DNA of 64,000 nt from Bacteroidales bacterium UBA5226 (GTDB lineage Bacteria > Bacteroidota > Bacteroidia > Bacteroidales > UBA932), in NCBI GenBank assembly GCA_002409325.1, contig DHUU01000020.1:96980-160979 (forward strand), in the 5' to 3' direction. The first letter of the stretch is position 1, and each line of letters starts with the position of its first letter. Shown here piece after piece: positions 26,392 through 36,505 of this stretch. The position numbers and the translations under genes are program-made. The notes under the pieces are model-generated. The model made no database searches and was not told where the DNA came from. It saw only the letters and a program-made list of their open reading frames with translations.

Positions 26392-27583
26392 TATTCTGGA
26401 GGACCTGCAAAAGGAGCTCCTTCTGGAGCTCACCACCAACATACTACCATACTGGGAAAAGCTTCATGATCCGCACTATGGGGGGTATTACGGGCGTGTT
26501 AGCGGAAAAGAGGAATTGATTCCGGAAGCTCCCAAAGGTGCCGTTCTGCAATCCCGGATACTGTGGACCTTTTCTGCAGCAGCCAGGGTCCTGAGGGATA
26601 AACGATACCTGGTACCCGCTGCCAGGGCCAGGGATTTTGTGCTGGACAAACTTCTGGACAAAGTATACGGCGGGGTTTACTGGAGCACAGATTACAAAGG
26701 AGAACCCCTGGATACCCGAAAGCAGTTCTATGCCCTTGGATTTGCCATTTACGGGCTAAGTGAATACCACCGGGCAACGGGGGATCCCCGGGCTCTGGAA
26801 AGTGCCATAGGGCTTTTCCACGACATTGAGGCCCATTCTTACGATAAAATCTACGGAGGCTACCTGGAAGCTGCCTCGCGGGATTGGAGTGAAATCCGGG
26901 ACTACCGTCTGTCGGAAAAAGATGCGAATGAAAAAAAGACCATGAACACGCACCTGCACATCCTGGAACCCTATACCAACCTGTTCCGGGTTTGGAAGGA
27001 TCCCGGCCTGGAAGTGGCCCTGGCAGGACTTATCCGGCTGTTCCTGGATAAGATCATTGACCCGTCAACACATCACCTGTCCCTTTTCTTTGACGAGGAA
27101 TACCATGTTCGCAGCTCGGCAATATCCTACGGTCATGACATCGAGGCATCCTGGCTCCTGATGGAGGCTGCAAAGGAACTGGCAGACTACAAGCCCGGGG
27201 TATACGGAGAACTCCTGAGCCGGGTTACAGACCAGAGCAGGAATGTGGCCTTTGCGGGGCTCAAGGGACTCCAGTCAGATGGCAGTGTGATATACGAAAT
27301 TGCGTCAGGCGGCAGGATAGACAAAACACGTCATTGGTGGGTACAGTCAGAAACAGTAGTGGGCTTGTTTTACCTGAACCTCTGGCATAAGGTTCCCCAC
27401 GCCCTGAGCCTGGCCTGCAATTGCTGGAATTATATAAAAGAGAACATCCGGGACCGGGAACATGGAGAATGGTTCTGGAGTCCGGGCAATACCACAGACG
27501 ATAAGGCCGGATTCTGGAAATGCCCCTACCACAACTCCCGGATGTGCCTCCAGGTTATAGATCACACGCATCAACTGCCCTGA
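26360..27583 (+). CDS. Cellobiose/mannobiose 2-epimerase (AGE family)
   Basis: 407 residues, an (alpha/alpha)6 barrel of the N-acylglucosamine 2-epimerase family. Cellobiose 2-epimerase marks: HDPHYGGYYGRV near the start, GGVYWSTDY, NTHLHILEPY, GHDIEASWLL (catalytic His), RHWWVQSETV and a closing KCPYHNSRM with His. It converts the reducing glucose or mannose of a disaccharide; in Bacteroides, mannobiose becomes mannosyl-glucose in the cytoplasm. The gene overlaps the symporter by 32 bases (14 if ATG 26378 is used) and the opposite-strand peptidase by 29. No GH130 phosphorylase, the usual next enzyme, is in the window. Confidence 0.92.
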   Translation: MKKGLLMENSDILEDLQKELLLELTTNILPYWEKLHDPHYGGYYGRVSGKEELIPEAPKGAVLQSRILWTFSAAARVLRDKRYLVPAARARDFVLDKLLDKVYGGVYWSTDYKGEPLDTRKQFYALGFAIYGLSEYHRATGDPRALESAIGLFHDIEAHSYDKIYGGYLEAASRDWSEIRDYRLSEKDANEKKTMNTHLHILEPYTNLFRVWKDPGLEVALAGLIRLFLDKIIDPSTHHLSLFFDEEYHVRSSAISYGHDIEASWLLMEAAKELADYKPGVYGELLSRVTDQSRNVAFAGLKGLQSDGSVIYEIASGGRIDKTRHWWVQSETVVGLFYLNLWHKVPHALSLACNCWNYIKENIRDREHGEWFWSPGNTTDDKAGFWKCPYHNSRMCLQVIDHTHQLP

Positions 27584-29594
27584 GCAGCGGTTCGGTGCTA
27601 ACACGTGATCCCACAGCCTGTTCCATCCAGAGACCCGGAACAAGCCTGCCTTGCGTATACATGCCTGTTATGGCTTCTGCCAGCGTGTTGCCCTCTTCCT
27701 TCATTTTCCCGTTGAAGTATTCTTCCAGCTGGAATTCAATGATGTGCCCGAACGGATAATTAGGCAGGTACATAGGACTGTTGATCATGTGTGAATAAAC
27801 CGCCAGCAAGGGGGAATCGTGATGCCCCAGAACCGGCTCATAGTATTGGTTCCACACCTTCCGTGCTTTCTCAAGCACTGCCTCTTTCAACGAACCGGCT
27901 GTGGCTTCAGGATTCTCATACAGCCACTGCCATACATACATGTCTACCAAAGCCACCCCCATGATCTCGTAACTTCCCCAGAAAATATCCAGTACCGTGT
28001 TGTCATCCATCTGCTGCGGCGGGTATCCCAGCAATTGCAGGTCGCGTTTTTGGAAAACAAAGGCCATTGCCTCGGTGAAAGCCGTGTTGGGAACACCGCT
28101 GAGCATGAAGTGATCCACGTTATACAGACTCAGGGTTTGTTCTACGTTGTGGCCGAACTCATGAACGGCTATATTGTATCCCTTGTAATCCATACCCTGA
28201 GGGGAGATACGGGTCCTGAGCCGGGAAGGCTCCCAGCGTCCGACAGCTCCCCAGGCGTGACCAGATCCTCGGGCCGGCTCCACGACAATGCGTGATGCCA
28301 GGCTGGCAGCCTGATCCGTTGTAAAACCAAGGGCCTTCAGCATCCGGGGCATATCGGAACGGAAAGCCTGGGCATTGGGATATTTCCTGCGCGTGAGGGT
28401 CGTCAGCTCATCTTCAGGGTATGCCGTCCTGCTTTTGAAACCATCATACCAGATGTCATAAGGTTCCAGTTCCCGGCCCAGCCTTTGGCGTATGAAAGCC
28501 GCCACCTTCTTTACCTGTTCCGAGGAAACCAGATTGATGAAAAGGGTTTCTATCTCGGCAGCCGGAATTTCCATGGATCCTTCAAAATTCCGGATAATGG
28601 CCGTGGGCATGTTCGGATGGTAAGGGTCCATTTTCTTTTCCACCCTGAAGGTTGCCAGCAGGTGCTCGTACCGGTCATCTACTTCCGGTTCTGCCTCAAC
28701 AGGCTCTCCGTTTTTATAGACGGTATTTGAATACGGTTTCCAGTCGTATTCCGGATTGTTGATCACACACTTTGGAATGGTCTGACAAACAATGTATTCC
28801 ATAACCTTATGGATCATTTGCTGTTTTTCCTGCGCATCCGCCACATTTGCATAGTTTGACTTAATCTCATCCCTTAGGTTCCAGTGAGATAACAAGACCA
28901 TACCCTCAGGAAAAAGTCGCCTGCCATCTTCTGTGAGCAGGTTTCCCATCACAATGTTGTAAGAGGCTATGTAATTATCGGCATTGCCCAAAGCCTGTGA
29001 CATTTCCTGGTTCAGTGCCGCGGGGGTGCGGTGGGTGAACAAGTCCCCCATCCTGGCATACGCCCATTGCTTCCTGTCCCAGTTCCTCCCAAGGGAATCC
29101 TTTTCCGAGAGTGAATAATTCGGGAAATTGAGCACGCAGATAAAAGCCACCTTGTTGGTGAACAGGTCTTCCATCAAATGGGCGGAAGGATCGTAATTGC
29201 CCAGTACATAATCCACCGGCAAAAGCGTACCTCCTTCCAGATGAACAGGTTTTTTAAGTTCAACGCTCAACTGGTTGGACGTCCCGTACATATTTTCAAG
29301 TGCACCGGACAGTTTTTCGTACAGGATTTCACGGGCTGCCCTAGTGTCACAATAATTCTCCATGCAAAAATCAATGAAAGCAGAGGCATCCCCGTCCGAT
29401 GCCCTCCATAAACCGGCTGCCTGACGGATCCCGTTTTCAGCCGTAGGCAAAAGACCTTCAGGATTTTCTTCCCCCAGGCGTGCCAGGATGGTTTCTACCG
29501 TTTGTTCAGTAATATTCGACATATCTGTTTTTGTTTCTGACGTAGTGCATGCCTGCAATACGGCCAATACCATAAATAAGATTGTTTTTTTCAT
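27555..29594 (-). CDS. Lipoprotein zinc metallopeptidase (HExxH gluzincin, M3-like)
   Basis: 679 residues from ATG 29594, which has GGAGGA 6 bases upstream and overlaps the previous stop as ATGA; the ATG at 29609 is less likely. Lipobox VLQAC (Cys 16). The zinc motif HEFGH lies at about residue 525 and a glutamate in FTEAMAF about 30 residues on completes a gluzincin site. The helical architecture resembles the M3/oligopeptidase group, but I cannot place it in a named family with certainty. Probable periplasmic peptide hydrolysis. Last gene of the nine-gene minus-strand run. Confidence 0.8.
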   Translation of the reverse strand: MKKTILFMVLAVLQACTTSETKTDMSNITEQTVETILARLGEENPEGLLPTAENGIRQAAGLWRASDGDASAFIDFCMENYCDTRAAREILYEKLSGALENMYGTSNQLSVELKKPVHLEGGTLLPVDYVLGNYDPSAHLMEDLFTNKVAFICVLNFPNYSLSEKDSLGRNWDRKQWAYARMGDLFTHRTPAALNQEMSQALGNADNYIASYNIVMGNLLTEDGRRLFPEGMVLLSHWNLRDEIKSNYANVADAQEKQQMIHKVMEYIVCQTIPKCVINNPEYDWKPYSNTVYKNGEPVEAEPEVDDRYEHLLATFRVEKKMDPYHPNMPTAIIRNFEGSMEIPAAEIETLFINLVSSEQVKKVAAFIRQRLGRELEPYDIWYDGFKSRTAYPEDELTTLTRRKYPNAQAFRSDMPRMLKALGFTTDQAASLASRIVVEPARGSGHAWGAVGRWEPSRLRTRISPQGMDYKGYNIAVHEFGHNVEQTLSLYNVDHFMLSGVPNTAFTEAMAFVFQKRDLQLLGYPPQQMDDNTVLDIFWGSYEIMGVALVDMYVWQWLYENPEATAGSLKEAVLEKARKVWNQYYEPVLGHHDSPLLAVYSHMINSPMYLPNYPFGHIIEFQLEEYFNGKMKEEGNTLAEAITGMYTQGRLVPGLWMEQAVGSRVSTEPLLRAVDACDL

Positions 29595-30805
29595 ATTGAT
29601 TCCTCCCATTTAGTTGCATATATGACCACAGGGACCTCCCTGCCCCCGTTATGAGTTGTTGTTCCAAAAAGATAACCGGTTCCTCCTTCTGCAATGCCTG
29701 TCTTCTTTCTCCACTCCGTAACGGTCAGCGGAAAATTGCGGACCGTAATGTTGGCCTGGGGAAACCGTGTATGCATTTTTTTAATATTGGCCGAGGTTAA
29801 GGGAATGACCTCCCTGATCCTGAACTTTCTTGAGGGGAAATCCCTTACCGGGACCGAAGATACATAAAAATGGCTGTTGCAGTGCAGCTTTTTTACACCA
29901 AACCTTGTGACAGGCAAAGCAAACGCACCGGCTTTTAGCAAAGAGACATCCGGTTCGTACAGACAATCTCCTTCCACCAGTACACTTTCATACCCTTTCC
30001 GTTCAACGGTCCGCGCTGCAAGCGCCTCTTCCCCCCTGTGAAATGAAAAACCGTCTGTGCATACGATCAGGGGATCGGCCGAGGCGGGATCGTTCTTTTT
30101 CATCAAAAAAAGCAATTCCTTACATTCATTGCCTACCGATACTACATGGACCTCCACCGTCCCGGGAAGCAGGGAAAGAGTCCGGGAGATATCTGCCAGC
30201 GGGGATATTTTAACCAGGAAAGCCGCAGCCCGTTCCAGCACAGATTCCCTGATCTGCGTTATATCGGGGCTGTAGAGTGCTATGTCGCGCAGCCTGAGTC
30301 CCCCCTTACGGCGTGAAGGATCTGCATAAACCATTGATGCATAAGAAATACCGGATTGCTGTTCCCAAAACCGGACAGCATCGCCCTGGAGGACGTGTAG
30401 GCCGGTACCTGCCCCAAGTGCCCTGAAGTTATGTTCTGCTGCCCGGCATAACAATGGTTCTCTTTCCAGATAGATCACCCGTTCACTTTTTTGGGCAAAG
30501 TAATATGAATCCACTCCCAATCCTCCGGTCAGATCCACCACCGGCCCCGGGTTTGCACAAAAAAGCTGTTTGTACAGGGCCGTTGCCTGGGAAGAAGCTT
30601 GCTCCACAGCCAGGAGCGTAGGGATGAAAATCTGTTTGCAGGCATACCATCCCGGGATTTTGTCACGCATTTTGCGCAGTCCTTCTATCTGCAAGACACA
30701 TTTAGGTACATTTAAACCGGGATATTTGTGTTTACCCAGCAAAAGGCTGTGGATGTCTTCATCTATGTGTTCTCGTACAAACTGGATTTCCCGGGGTGTG
30801 ATCAT
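29591..30805 (-). CDS. SAM-dependent methyltransferase with THUMP-like C-terminal domain
   Basis: 404 residues. Class I methyltransferase motif I VVDLTGGLGVDS, motif II YLEREP, and motif IV YADPSRRKGG with a Pro-containing catalytic loop. The C-terminal region (FPQANITVRNFPLTVTEWRK ... YLFGTT) is the THUMP-like domain found in a Bacteroidota-wide family of putative RNA methyltransferases. Substrate is not established. It starts 3 bases after the S9 peptidase stop and overlaps the metallopeptidase start by 4. Confidence 0.85.
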   Translation of the reverse strand: MITPREIQFVREHIDEDIHSLLLGKHKYPGLNVPKCVLQIEGLRKMRDKIPGWYACKQIFIPTLLAVEQASSQATALYKQLFCANPGPVVDLTGGLGVDSYYFAQKSERVIYLEREPLLCRAAEHNFRALGAGTGLHVLQGDAVRFWEQQSGISYASMVYADPSRRKGGLRLRDIALYSPDITQIRESVLERAAAFLVKISPLADISRTLSLLPGTVEVHVVSVGNECKELLFLMKKNDPASADPLIVCTDGFSFHRGEEALAARTVERKGYESVLVEGDCLYEPDVSLLKAGAFALPVTRFGVKKLHCNSHFYVSSVPVRDFPSRKFRIREVIPLTSANIKKMHTRFPQANITVRNFPLTVTEWRKKTGIAEGGTGYLFGTTTHNGGREVPVVIYATKWEESI

Positions 30806-30808
30806 GGC

Positions 30809-32885
30809 CTATTCCTCCAGAAGATACTTTGTCCAGAAAGCCCTATCCTCGTCGGCAGAAAAAGCAGCCTGGTAACCCCTGTAACCGTGCCTGGCCCCGG
30901 GATAAAGCATGAACCGGAAATGTTTGTTGACCTTGATCAGCTGATCCGTCAGGCGCATGGCATTCTGAAAATGGACGTTATCATCGGAAGTCCCATGGGT
31001 AACAAGCAATACAGAAGGTCCCCATGTCCCATAGGTGGCGCAATGTTCCAGAACTGAGCTGTTGCGGTAACCATCCGGATTCTCCTGCGGGGTATCCATA
31101 TAACGTTCCGTATAGTGTGAATCGTAAAACATCCAGTCGTATACACCGGCTCCTGCTATGCCGTAAGGAAAATAATCCCCCGCCGTACATACGGCCAGGG
31201 CAGTCACGTAGCCACCGTAGCTGTATCCGGTAATGCCCACGCGGTGGTCATGGGCACATCCCATCTGCCTGAGGTAATCTATCCAGAGTTTATAATCGTG
31301 AACCTCCCACGTGCCAAGGTTCCTGAACATCATATCCAGGCCACGCTTCCCGCAATGGCCACTCCCCCGGTGGTCCATCGTGATCTGGATCACCCCTTTG
31401 CGCGCCCAGTGGTATTTTGACGCAGGTGAAATCCAGCGGTCTGTTACACTGCCATTGTCAGGCCCCCCGTAAACATTGACCAGAACAGGGTATTTTTTCC
31501 CCTTTTCCATATCCAGGGGCCAGGTAATAATCGCCGGAATGGTAAAACCATCTTCTGTGGTAATGAAATGCACTTCAGAAACGGGAATGTTCCCCTTTTC
31601 CAGTTCGAGAGCATAGGCATCACCCCGTGAATCGCCCAATTGCCGTATCAATCCCTTGTCCACACTAAAAAGCAAAGAATGTGCGGGGGTGGAAACATTG
31701 GAACATAAAACGGTAAAATGACGGTAATCGGGAGCGAACATCACGTTCGTAAAATTGAACTCCCCGTCTGTAAGACGCCTAACAGAGGAATCCTTTTTCC
31801 TTAGTGCCCCTGTCATGGGCACTCTGTAGACGTCTGTCCTGGTAGATATTTCCCTTCTGGCCGAAAAAAATATAAATTCTCCCCTGGGATCTGTCCCGTG
31901 GATAGTAATGCCCCAGTTCTGACCGTTGGTAAGCCTTTGAAGCTCATTTCCTTCCAGAGAGCATAGGTAGATCTGCTGCCATGATTCGAAGTCCCGGACC
32001 ATCAGGAACCCCTCCTGTGTAAAAAGCGGATCGGCGATCCATTCCAGCCATGCAGGCTGCTCCTCCCGGTATATGACCTTTCCTGATCCATCCAATGGAT
32101 TTACGGCAAATATTTTCAACAGGTTCTGGTCTCTGTTCATCCACTGGACCAGCAGGGTTTCCCCGTCGGGTGTCCAGAAAGGCTGACCAAAGTACTGGTC
32201 TGCACAGGGATCAAAATCTGCCCAGACAATACCTTGACCAACACCTACCGATACTATGCCCACGCGGACCTGCGGGTTTTCATCCCCGGCTTTGGGATAT
32301 CGGGTTTCTTCCAGGAATCCGTGTTGCTCATTGGCAACATATATCGGGAACATGGGAACATTCGTGTCGTCCGAGCGGAAAAAGGCAATTCTCCGGCTGT
32401 CGGGTGACCACCAGAAGGAGCGGTAATTGCTGCTCCGGCCCAGGATCTCCTCATAATATACCCAGGAAGCCCGGCCGTTCAGGATGGTCTTGTTGCCATC
32501 GTGTGTAAACCTGATAACTTTTCCGGAAGTCAGTTCCGTGGCATAAAGATCATTATCCACAGTGTAGGCCACATACCTGCCATCGGGCGAGAGGGTGGGG
32601 TTTATGGCATTTTCCTGAAGAACATAATTAGAAGATCCTTCTGCAGGAAAGGAGGGGCCCTCTGTGCGTAACCGTTTTTCCTGTTACGATATCTTCCTGA
32701 AAATATGCGGCCTCCTGCTGATTGCCCGAACGCAGCAACAAAGTGCGTTTATCTTTCCAGGAAATGGGTGTGTCCAGGGGTTTTACAAGTCCCCCGGGCG
32801 ATATTTCCAGAGGGAAACGCTCCTGGGCATAAGGCTGCAGCGGCATGGTCAGGATCAGAAAAAAGGAAACAGCTAAACGCTTCAT
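30809..32885 (-). CDS. S9 prolyl oligopeptidase, DPP-IV-like, interrupted by a frameshift
   Basis: The N-terminus (ATG 32885, signal peptide to PYAQ, residue 20) is in one frame and stops at 32628. The remainder (30809 to about 32675) is in another frame and reads ...TEGPSFPAEG, NYVLQENAINPTLSPDGRY without a gap in the family alignment, so one base is gained or lost near 32670-32685. Together about 691 residues, near the family length. Catalytic triad intact: Ser in GYSYGGY, Asp in GTSDDNVHF, His in GARHGYRG; beta-propeller motifs precede. It releases Xaa-Pro dipeptides in the periplasm. A real mutation or a sequencing error are both possible. Confidence 0.85.
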
Positions 32886-32895
32886 AGATAATATA

Positions 32896-34293
32896 TTATA
32901 GGTTAATCAAATACAATTGATCCCGGGCTCGGGTAAAGGCTGTATAATACCAGCGCAGCACATCTTTATCGCAAGCTTGGCCAAAAAAGGCTTTATCCAC
33001 AAATACAGCCTTCCACTGTCCTCCCTGGGCCTTGTGACATGTCACGGCATTGGCATATTTTACCTGCAAGGCATTCAGGTACAGATCTTCCCTGATAGCG
33101 TTGTAGCGTTTGCGTTTCCCTTTAACATGGGCATAATCGCCGGATACTCCCTGGTAAAGCTGTTCCTGTTGTTCGCGTGACAAAGCCGGAGATTCGCTTT
33201 CAAGTGTATCGAGCAACAGGCGTGCACTGATTTCTGCATCCTTATAATCCGGGAAACGTAATACGGCTTCTGCAAAACGGAACCCGTACCGTTCCTGAAA
33301 TTTATGAATCCTCAGGATTTCAGCAATATCACCGTTGGCTATGAAATCCATTTCGGGAACGTCCTCCAAAAACTGGTAACAATTCTTTACCACCATCACC
33401 CTGTCTCCCTTGGTAATGCCTTCTTCCCTGTACAGGATACTGCCCCGTATTCCTTTGTTATACCTGTTGGCCCTCTTGTTGGAGCGGCACAGGACCACGA
33501 CTTCTTCCAGACTGTAACGCGATATGGCCTCGTTCAGGGCTTCGGTCAGATCTGCCGGACCTATACGATGTACATCCTCAAAGCCCTGGGTTTCCCATTC
33601 CGGCAAACAGTAATTACCCGAAGTGATGTTATTTCTTAGCAGCGTTGCATTATACAGGATGCCCGAATCAAAAGACTGCCTGAGCACTTCTTTCATCTCC
33701 ATATAGACCACCCTACCATATTGTTCCATATGTCCCGGATCCAGGGCCGGAGATATTTGCAGGCCTACCGGCGGGAGTTGTGCCGAGTCACCCAGGATGA
33801 GCAATTGATTCCCTTGCCCTTTAAACACATAGGAAACCATGTCTTCAAGCAGGTTGCCACTGCCAAAAAGCATTCCCCCTGGGGTGTTGGACAGCAGGGA
33901 AGCCTCGTCAACAATGAATAGCGTATTCTTGTTCCGGTTGGGGTGTAATTCAAAAACCCCAAAACCCCCTTCATCAGATGATGCAGGCGCTTTCTGACGG
34001 TAGATGGCCTTATGGATGGTATGGGCAGGAGCACCGGCATACCCCATAAGCACTTTAGCAGAACGTCCAGTAGGCGCCAGAAGAACAGCCTCTTTGTTCA
34101 GTTCCGCAAGGGCTCCAACCAGTGCAGCCATGGCCGTGGTCTTGCCTGTTCCGGCATAACCGTTCAAGATGAAAATTGGACTTGTCCCGGTAAGGAAGGA
34201 AGACAGGGCTTTGAAAAAAATATCCTGATCAGAGGACGGGGAAAAGGGCAGGTTGCTCCGGAGCTTATCAAGAATATACTGGTCAATTGCCAT
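32896..34293 (-). CDS. RecD-like ATP-dependent DNA helicase
   Basis: 465 residues. Superfamily 1B helicase motifs: Walker A GYAGTGKTTA (about 43-52), LLAPTGRSAKVL (Ia), FIVDEASLLS (II), GDSAQLPPVG (III), and C-terminal VTCHKAQGGQW and YTAFTRARDQL (V and VI). It lacks the N-terminal RecD2 helix-hairpin region, which is usual for this short Bacteroidota form. Likely a 5'-3' DNA helicase in repair or replication. It starts 11 bases after the trkH stop. Confidence 0.92.
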   Translation of the reverse strand: MAIDQYILDKLRSNLPFSPSSDQDIFFKALSSFLTGTSPIFILNGYAGTGKTTAMAALVGALAELNKEAVLLAPTGRSAKVLMGYAGAPAHTIHKAIYRQKAPASSDEGGFGVFELHPNRNKNTLFIVDEASLLSNTPGGMLFGSGNLLEDMVSYVFKGQGNQLLILGDSAQLPPVGLQISPALDPGHMEQYGRVVYMEMKEVLRQSFDSGILYNATLLRNNITSGNYCLPEWETQGFEDVHRIGPADLTEALNEAISRYSLEEVVVLCRSNKRANRYNKGIRGSILYREEGITKGDRVMVVKNCYQFLEDVPEMDFIANGDIAEILRIHKFQERYGFRFAEAVLRFPDYKDAEISARLLLDTLESESPALSREQQEQLYQGVSGDYAHVKGKRKRYNAIREDLYLNALQVKYANAVTCHKAQGGQWKAVFVDKAFFGQACDKDVLRWYYTAFTRARDQLYLINL

Positions 34294-34304
34294 GAATAAG
34301 GCTT

Positions 34305-35744
34305 TTATTTTTTTGAACTGAACAGAATGAAAAAGCCGAACAATTCTATACGGCCCATGATCATGATCACCGATAAGACAAATTTTGCAAAACCGTTAAA
34401 GGAACTGTAATTACTCATAGAACCCACACTGCCAAAACCCGGGCCGACGTTTCCGATGTGGGCGGCTGAAGAAGTAACAGCCTCTGTTATACCAACCCCG
34501 GATAAAGCTATCAACAGTGCTGCTACAAGAAAACACAACAGATACAGCACAATAAACAGATTTACGCCTGAGACCAGCTCAGGATCAATGGCATGCCCCC
34601 CTACCCTGACCGGAACAACGGACCTGGGGTGAAGCTTTTTGGTGATCTGTGCCCGGATGGAATAGAAGGCGATCAATAACCGGTCCGATTTGATCCCTCC
34701 GGTAGTCGAACCTGAACAACCGCCCTGAAAAATTACAAAAACGAGCAGCAGTATGGAAAATGCAGGCCATACAGAAGTGTCGGCTGTGGCAAAACCGGTA
34801 GTTGATATGGAGCAAAATGTCTGAAAAAAACCATATCTCACAGCCTCTCCAAGCGATTCATACGTTCCCGTTTTCCATAAATCCAAAGAGATAAGCAATC
34901 CAACAACCAGGCAGGTGAGGATATAATACCTCGTAACCGGTGATTTGAATAAAGCACCTGATCTTTTGGCTACCAGGAGAAATATCATTCCAAAATGAAG
35001 TGTCGATAACCCCATAAAAATTATCAGAATAATATCTATAGCCGTGCTATTGTAATAAGCAATGCTGGAATTGCGGGTACTAAATCCTCCGGTGGCTATG
35101 GTAGAGAAAGAATGGCAAACAGCATCAAACAAGTTCATTCCTGCCAGGTATAGGCAGATAGTTTCCAGAAGAGTCAGCCCAAAATAAATGAAAGCAATCA
35201 CCCGAACCGTTTCTTTGGCCCTGAAACGGTAAGATTCCTGGGATAATGAGCTAATCTCGATCCGGGACAATCTCAGGCGGATGGAACTGACTTCAGGTAG
35301 GATCAACAACATGAAAAGAACGACTCCCATACCCCCGATCCAATGGGTAGAGGCACGCCAGAAAAGTAGGGAATGCGGGATGGCTTCGATGTTTGTCAGG
35401 ATAGTTCCCCCGGTTGTGGTGAAGCCGCTTACGCTTTCATACCAGGCATTGATGAGAATGAACTCCCCTCCCCAGAGCAGGTAGGGCAGCATACCAAAAA
35501 GGCAGGATAAAGCCCAGGATAAAACCACGATCAAGTAGCCTTCTCTGGTGGTTACCTCGCTGGACTCCCTTACAAATATGTAAGGGAAAGAACCAATAGT
35601 GACCGTAATGATTGCAGAGAGCAACAAGGGTGAAAAACCGGTATCAAAACCGTAAATTGCCGATATAATAACGGCAATGAACATAAACAGGGCGTTAACC
35701 AGCAGAACCAGGCCCATGTACCTTGCTATCACCTGGATTCTCAT
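34305..35744 (-). CDS. trkH: TrkH family potassium uptake protein
   Basis: 479 residues, about ten membrane spans. The four selectivity-filter loops of the Trk/Ktr superfamily can be read: SGFTTTGGT, ATGGFSTRN, STTGFATADT and HIGNVGPGFG, and the gate region GGCSGSTTGGIKSDR. It conducts K+ across the inner membrane and normally needs a cytosolic TrkA subunit, which is not in the window. Its start overlaps the stop of the HAMP-domain gene by 4 bases, so the two are coupled. Confidence 0.94.
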   Translation of the reverse strand: MRIQVIARYMGLVLLVNALFMFIAVIISAIYGFDTGFSPLLLSAIITVTIGSFPYIFVRESSEVTTREGYLIVVLSWALSCLFGMLPYLLWGGEFILINAWYESVSGFTTTGGTILTNIEAIPHSLLFWRASTHWIGGMGVVLFMLLILPEVSSIRLRLSRIEISSLSQESYRFRAKETVRVIAFIYFGLTLLETICLYLAGMNLFDAVCHSFSTIATGGFSTRNSSIAYYNSTAIDIILIIFMGLSTLHFGMIFLLVAKRSGALFKSPVTRYYILTCLVVGLLISLDLWKTGTYESLGEAVRYGFFQTFCSISTTGFATADTSVWPAFSILLLVFVIFQGGCSGSTTGGIKSDRLLIAFYSIRAQITKKLHPRSVVPVRVGGHAIDPELVSGVNLFIVLYLLCFLVAALLIALSGVGITEAVTSSAAHIGNVGPGFGSVGSMSNYSSFNGFAKFVLSVIMIMGRIELFGFFILFSSKK

Positions 35745-36505
35745 AATTTATTGTGTTCGTCGCACAGTTGTGTAATGGACTCGTTCAGTTCTGAGAGTTC
35801 GTCACCGGCCGGTAGCCTGACCTGGTACTTCTTTTTAAAGAGTAATGTATTCCTGACACCTGTACGGATTTCTCTTATGGGCTGTATAACATAAATCCTG
35901 ATAAAAATAGATAGCAGGAAAAGCAGCAACATGCTGCTGGCCACTGCAATAACCCCCGGCATAATGCTCCTGTAAAACCCATCCTGAATCTGCTGCGTAT
36001 TGTGATCAAGCAGGCGCTGTTCCAGAGATATGAGGTCCTGAATATAATTTCTCAACCTTGTATAGGTCGGATACAGCCGTGTGGTATACCACTCCCTTCT
36101 GGCCGCGTAACCGTTTCCCTCCCACAGAACGGGGGCTTCATTCAGGATCTGCATATAAGCCGCATAGGCAAATATTATGGAATCTGTAAGTGCCTGTTCC
36201 TCATCTTTGGTAAATGTAGCCCGGGAGGCACGAAAATAGCCTTCAAACCGGTCATCGTCGTATAAGGATGCTGTTTGAAGTATTGAATCCGGGCTGACGC
36301 CTATCTGGTTGAGTAACGCAAAGACATTCTGGTCCGTAACCTCGAGTAACTGGGTGGATGCGTTTATGTTATCAACATTGACTGATAACACATCGCCCAG
36401 GGAACGCCGGGTCCTTCCCATTTCAAAAATGCTGACAAGGCTTGACAGGAACAGGACAAAGCCCACTACAAGAAAACCCAGGTTGATTTTATTGCTGATT
36501 CCCAT
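35741..36505 (-). CDS. Membrane protein with periplasmic four-helix sensor and HAMP domain, no output domain
   Basis: 254 residues. A transmembrane segment at about 7-27, a helical periplasmic region of about 145 residues, a second span (about 180-200, VIAVASSMLLLFLLSIFI), then a HAMP linker (VIQPIREIRTGVRN ... DELSELNESITQL) and the end. The layout is that of a chemoreceptor or histidine kinase sensor half without kinase, cyclase or MCP part. It lies directly upstream of trkH in a 4-base overlap; modulation of K+ uptake is an inference from this pairing. It overlaps the SDR gene's 3' end by 17 bases. Confidence 0.75.
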   Translation of the reverse strand: MGISNKINLGFLVVGFVLFLSSLVSIFEMGRTRRSLGDVLSVNVDNINASTQLLEVTDQNVFALLNQIGVSPDSILQTASLYDDDRFEGYFRASRATFTKDEEQALTDSIIFAYAAYMQILNEAPVLWEGNGYAARREWYTTRLYPTYTRLRNYIQDLISLEQRLLDHNTQQIQDGFYRSIMPGVIAVASSMLLLFLLSIFIRIYVIQPIREIRTGVRNTLLFKKKYQVRLPAGDELSELNESITQLCDEHNKL

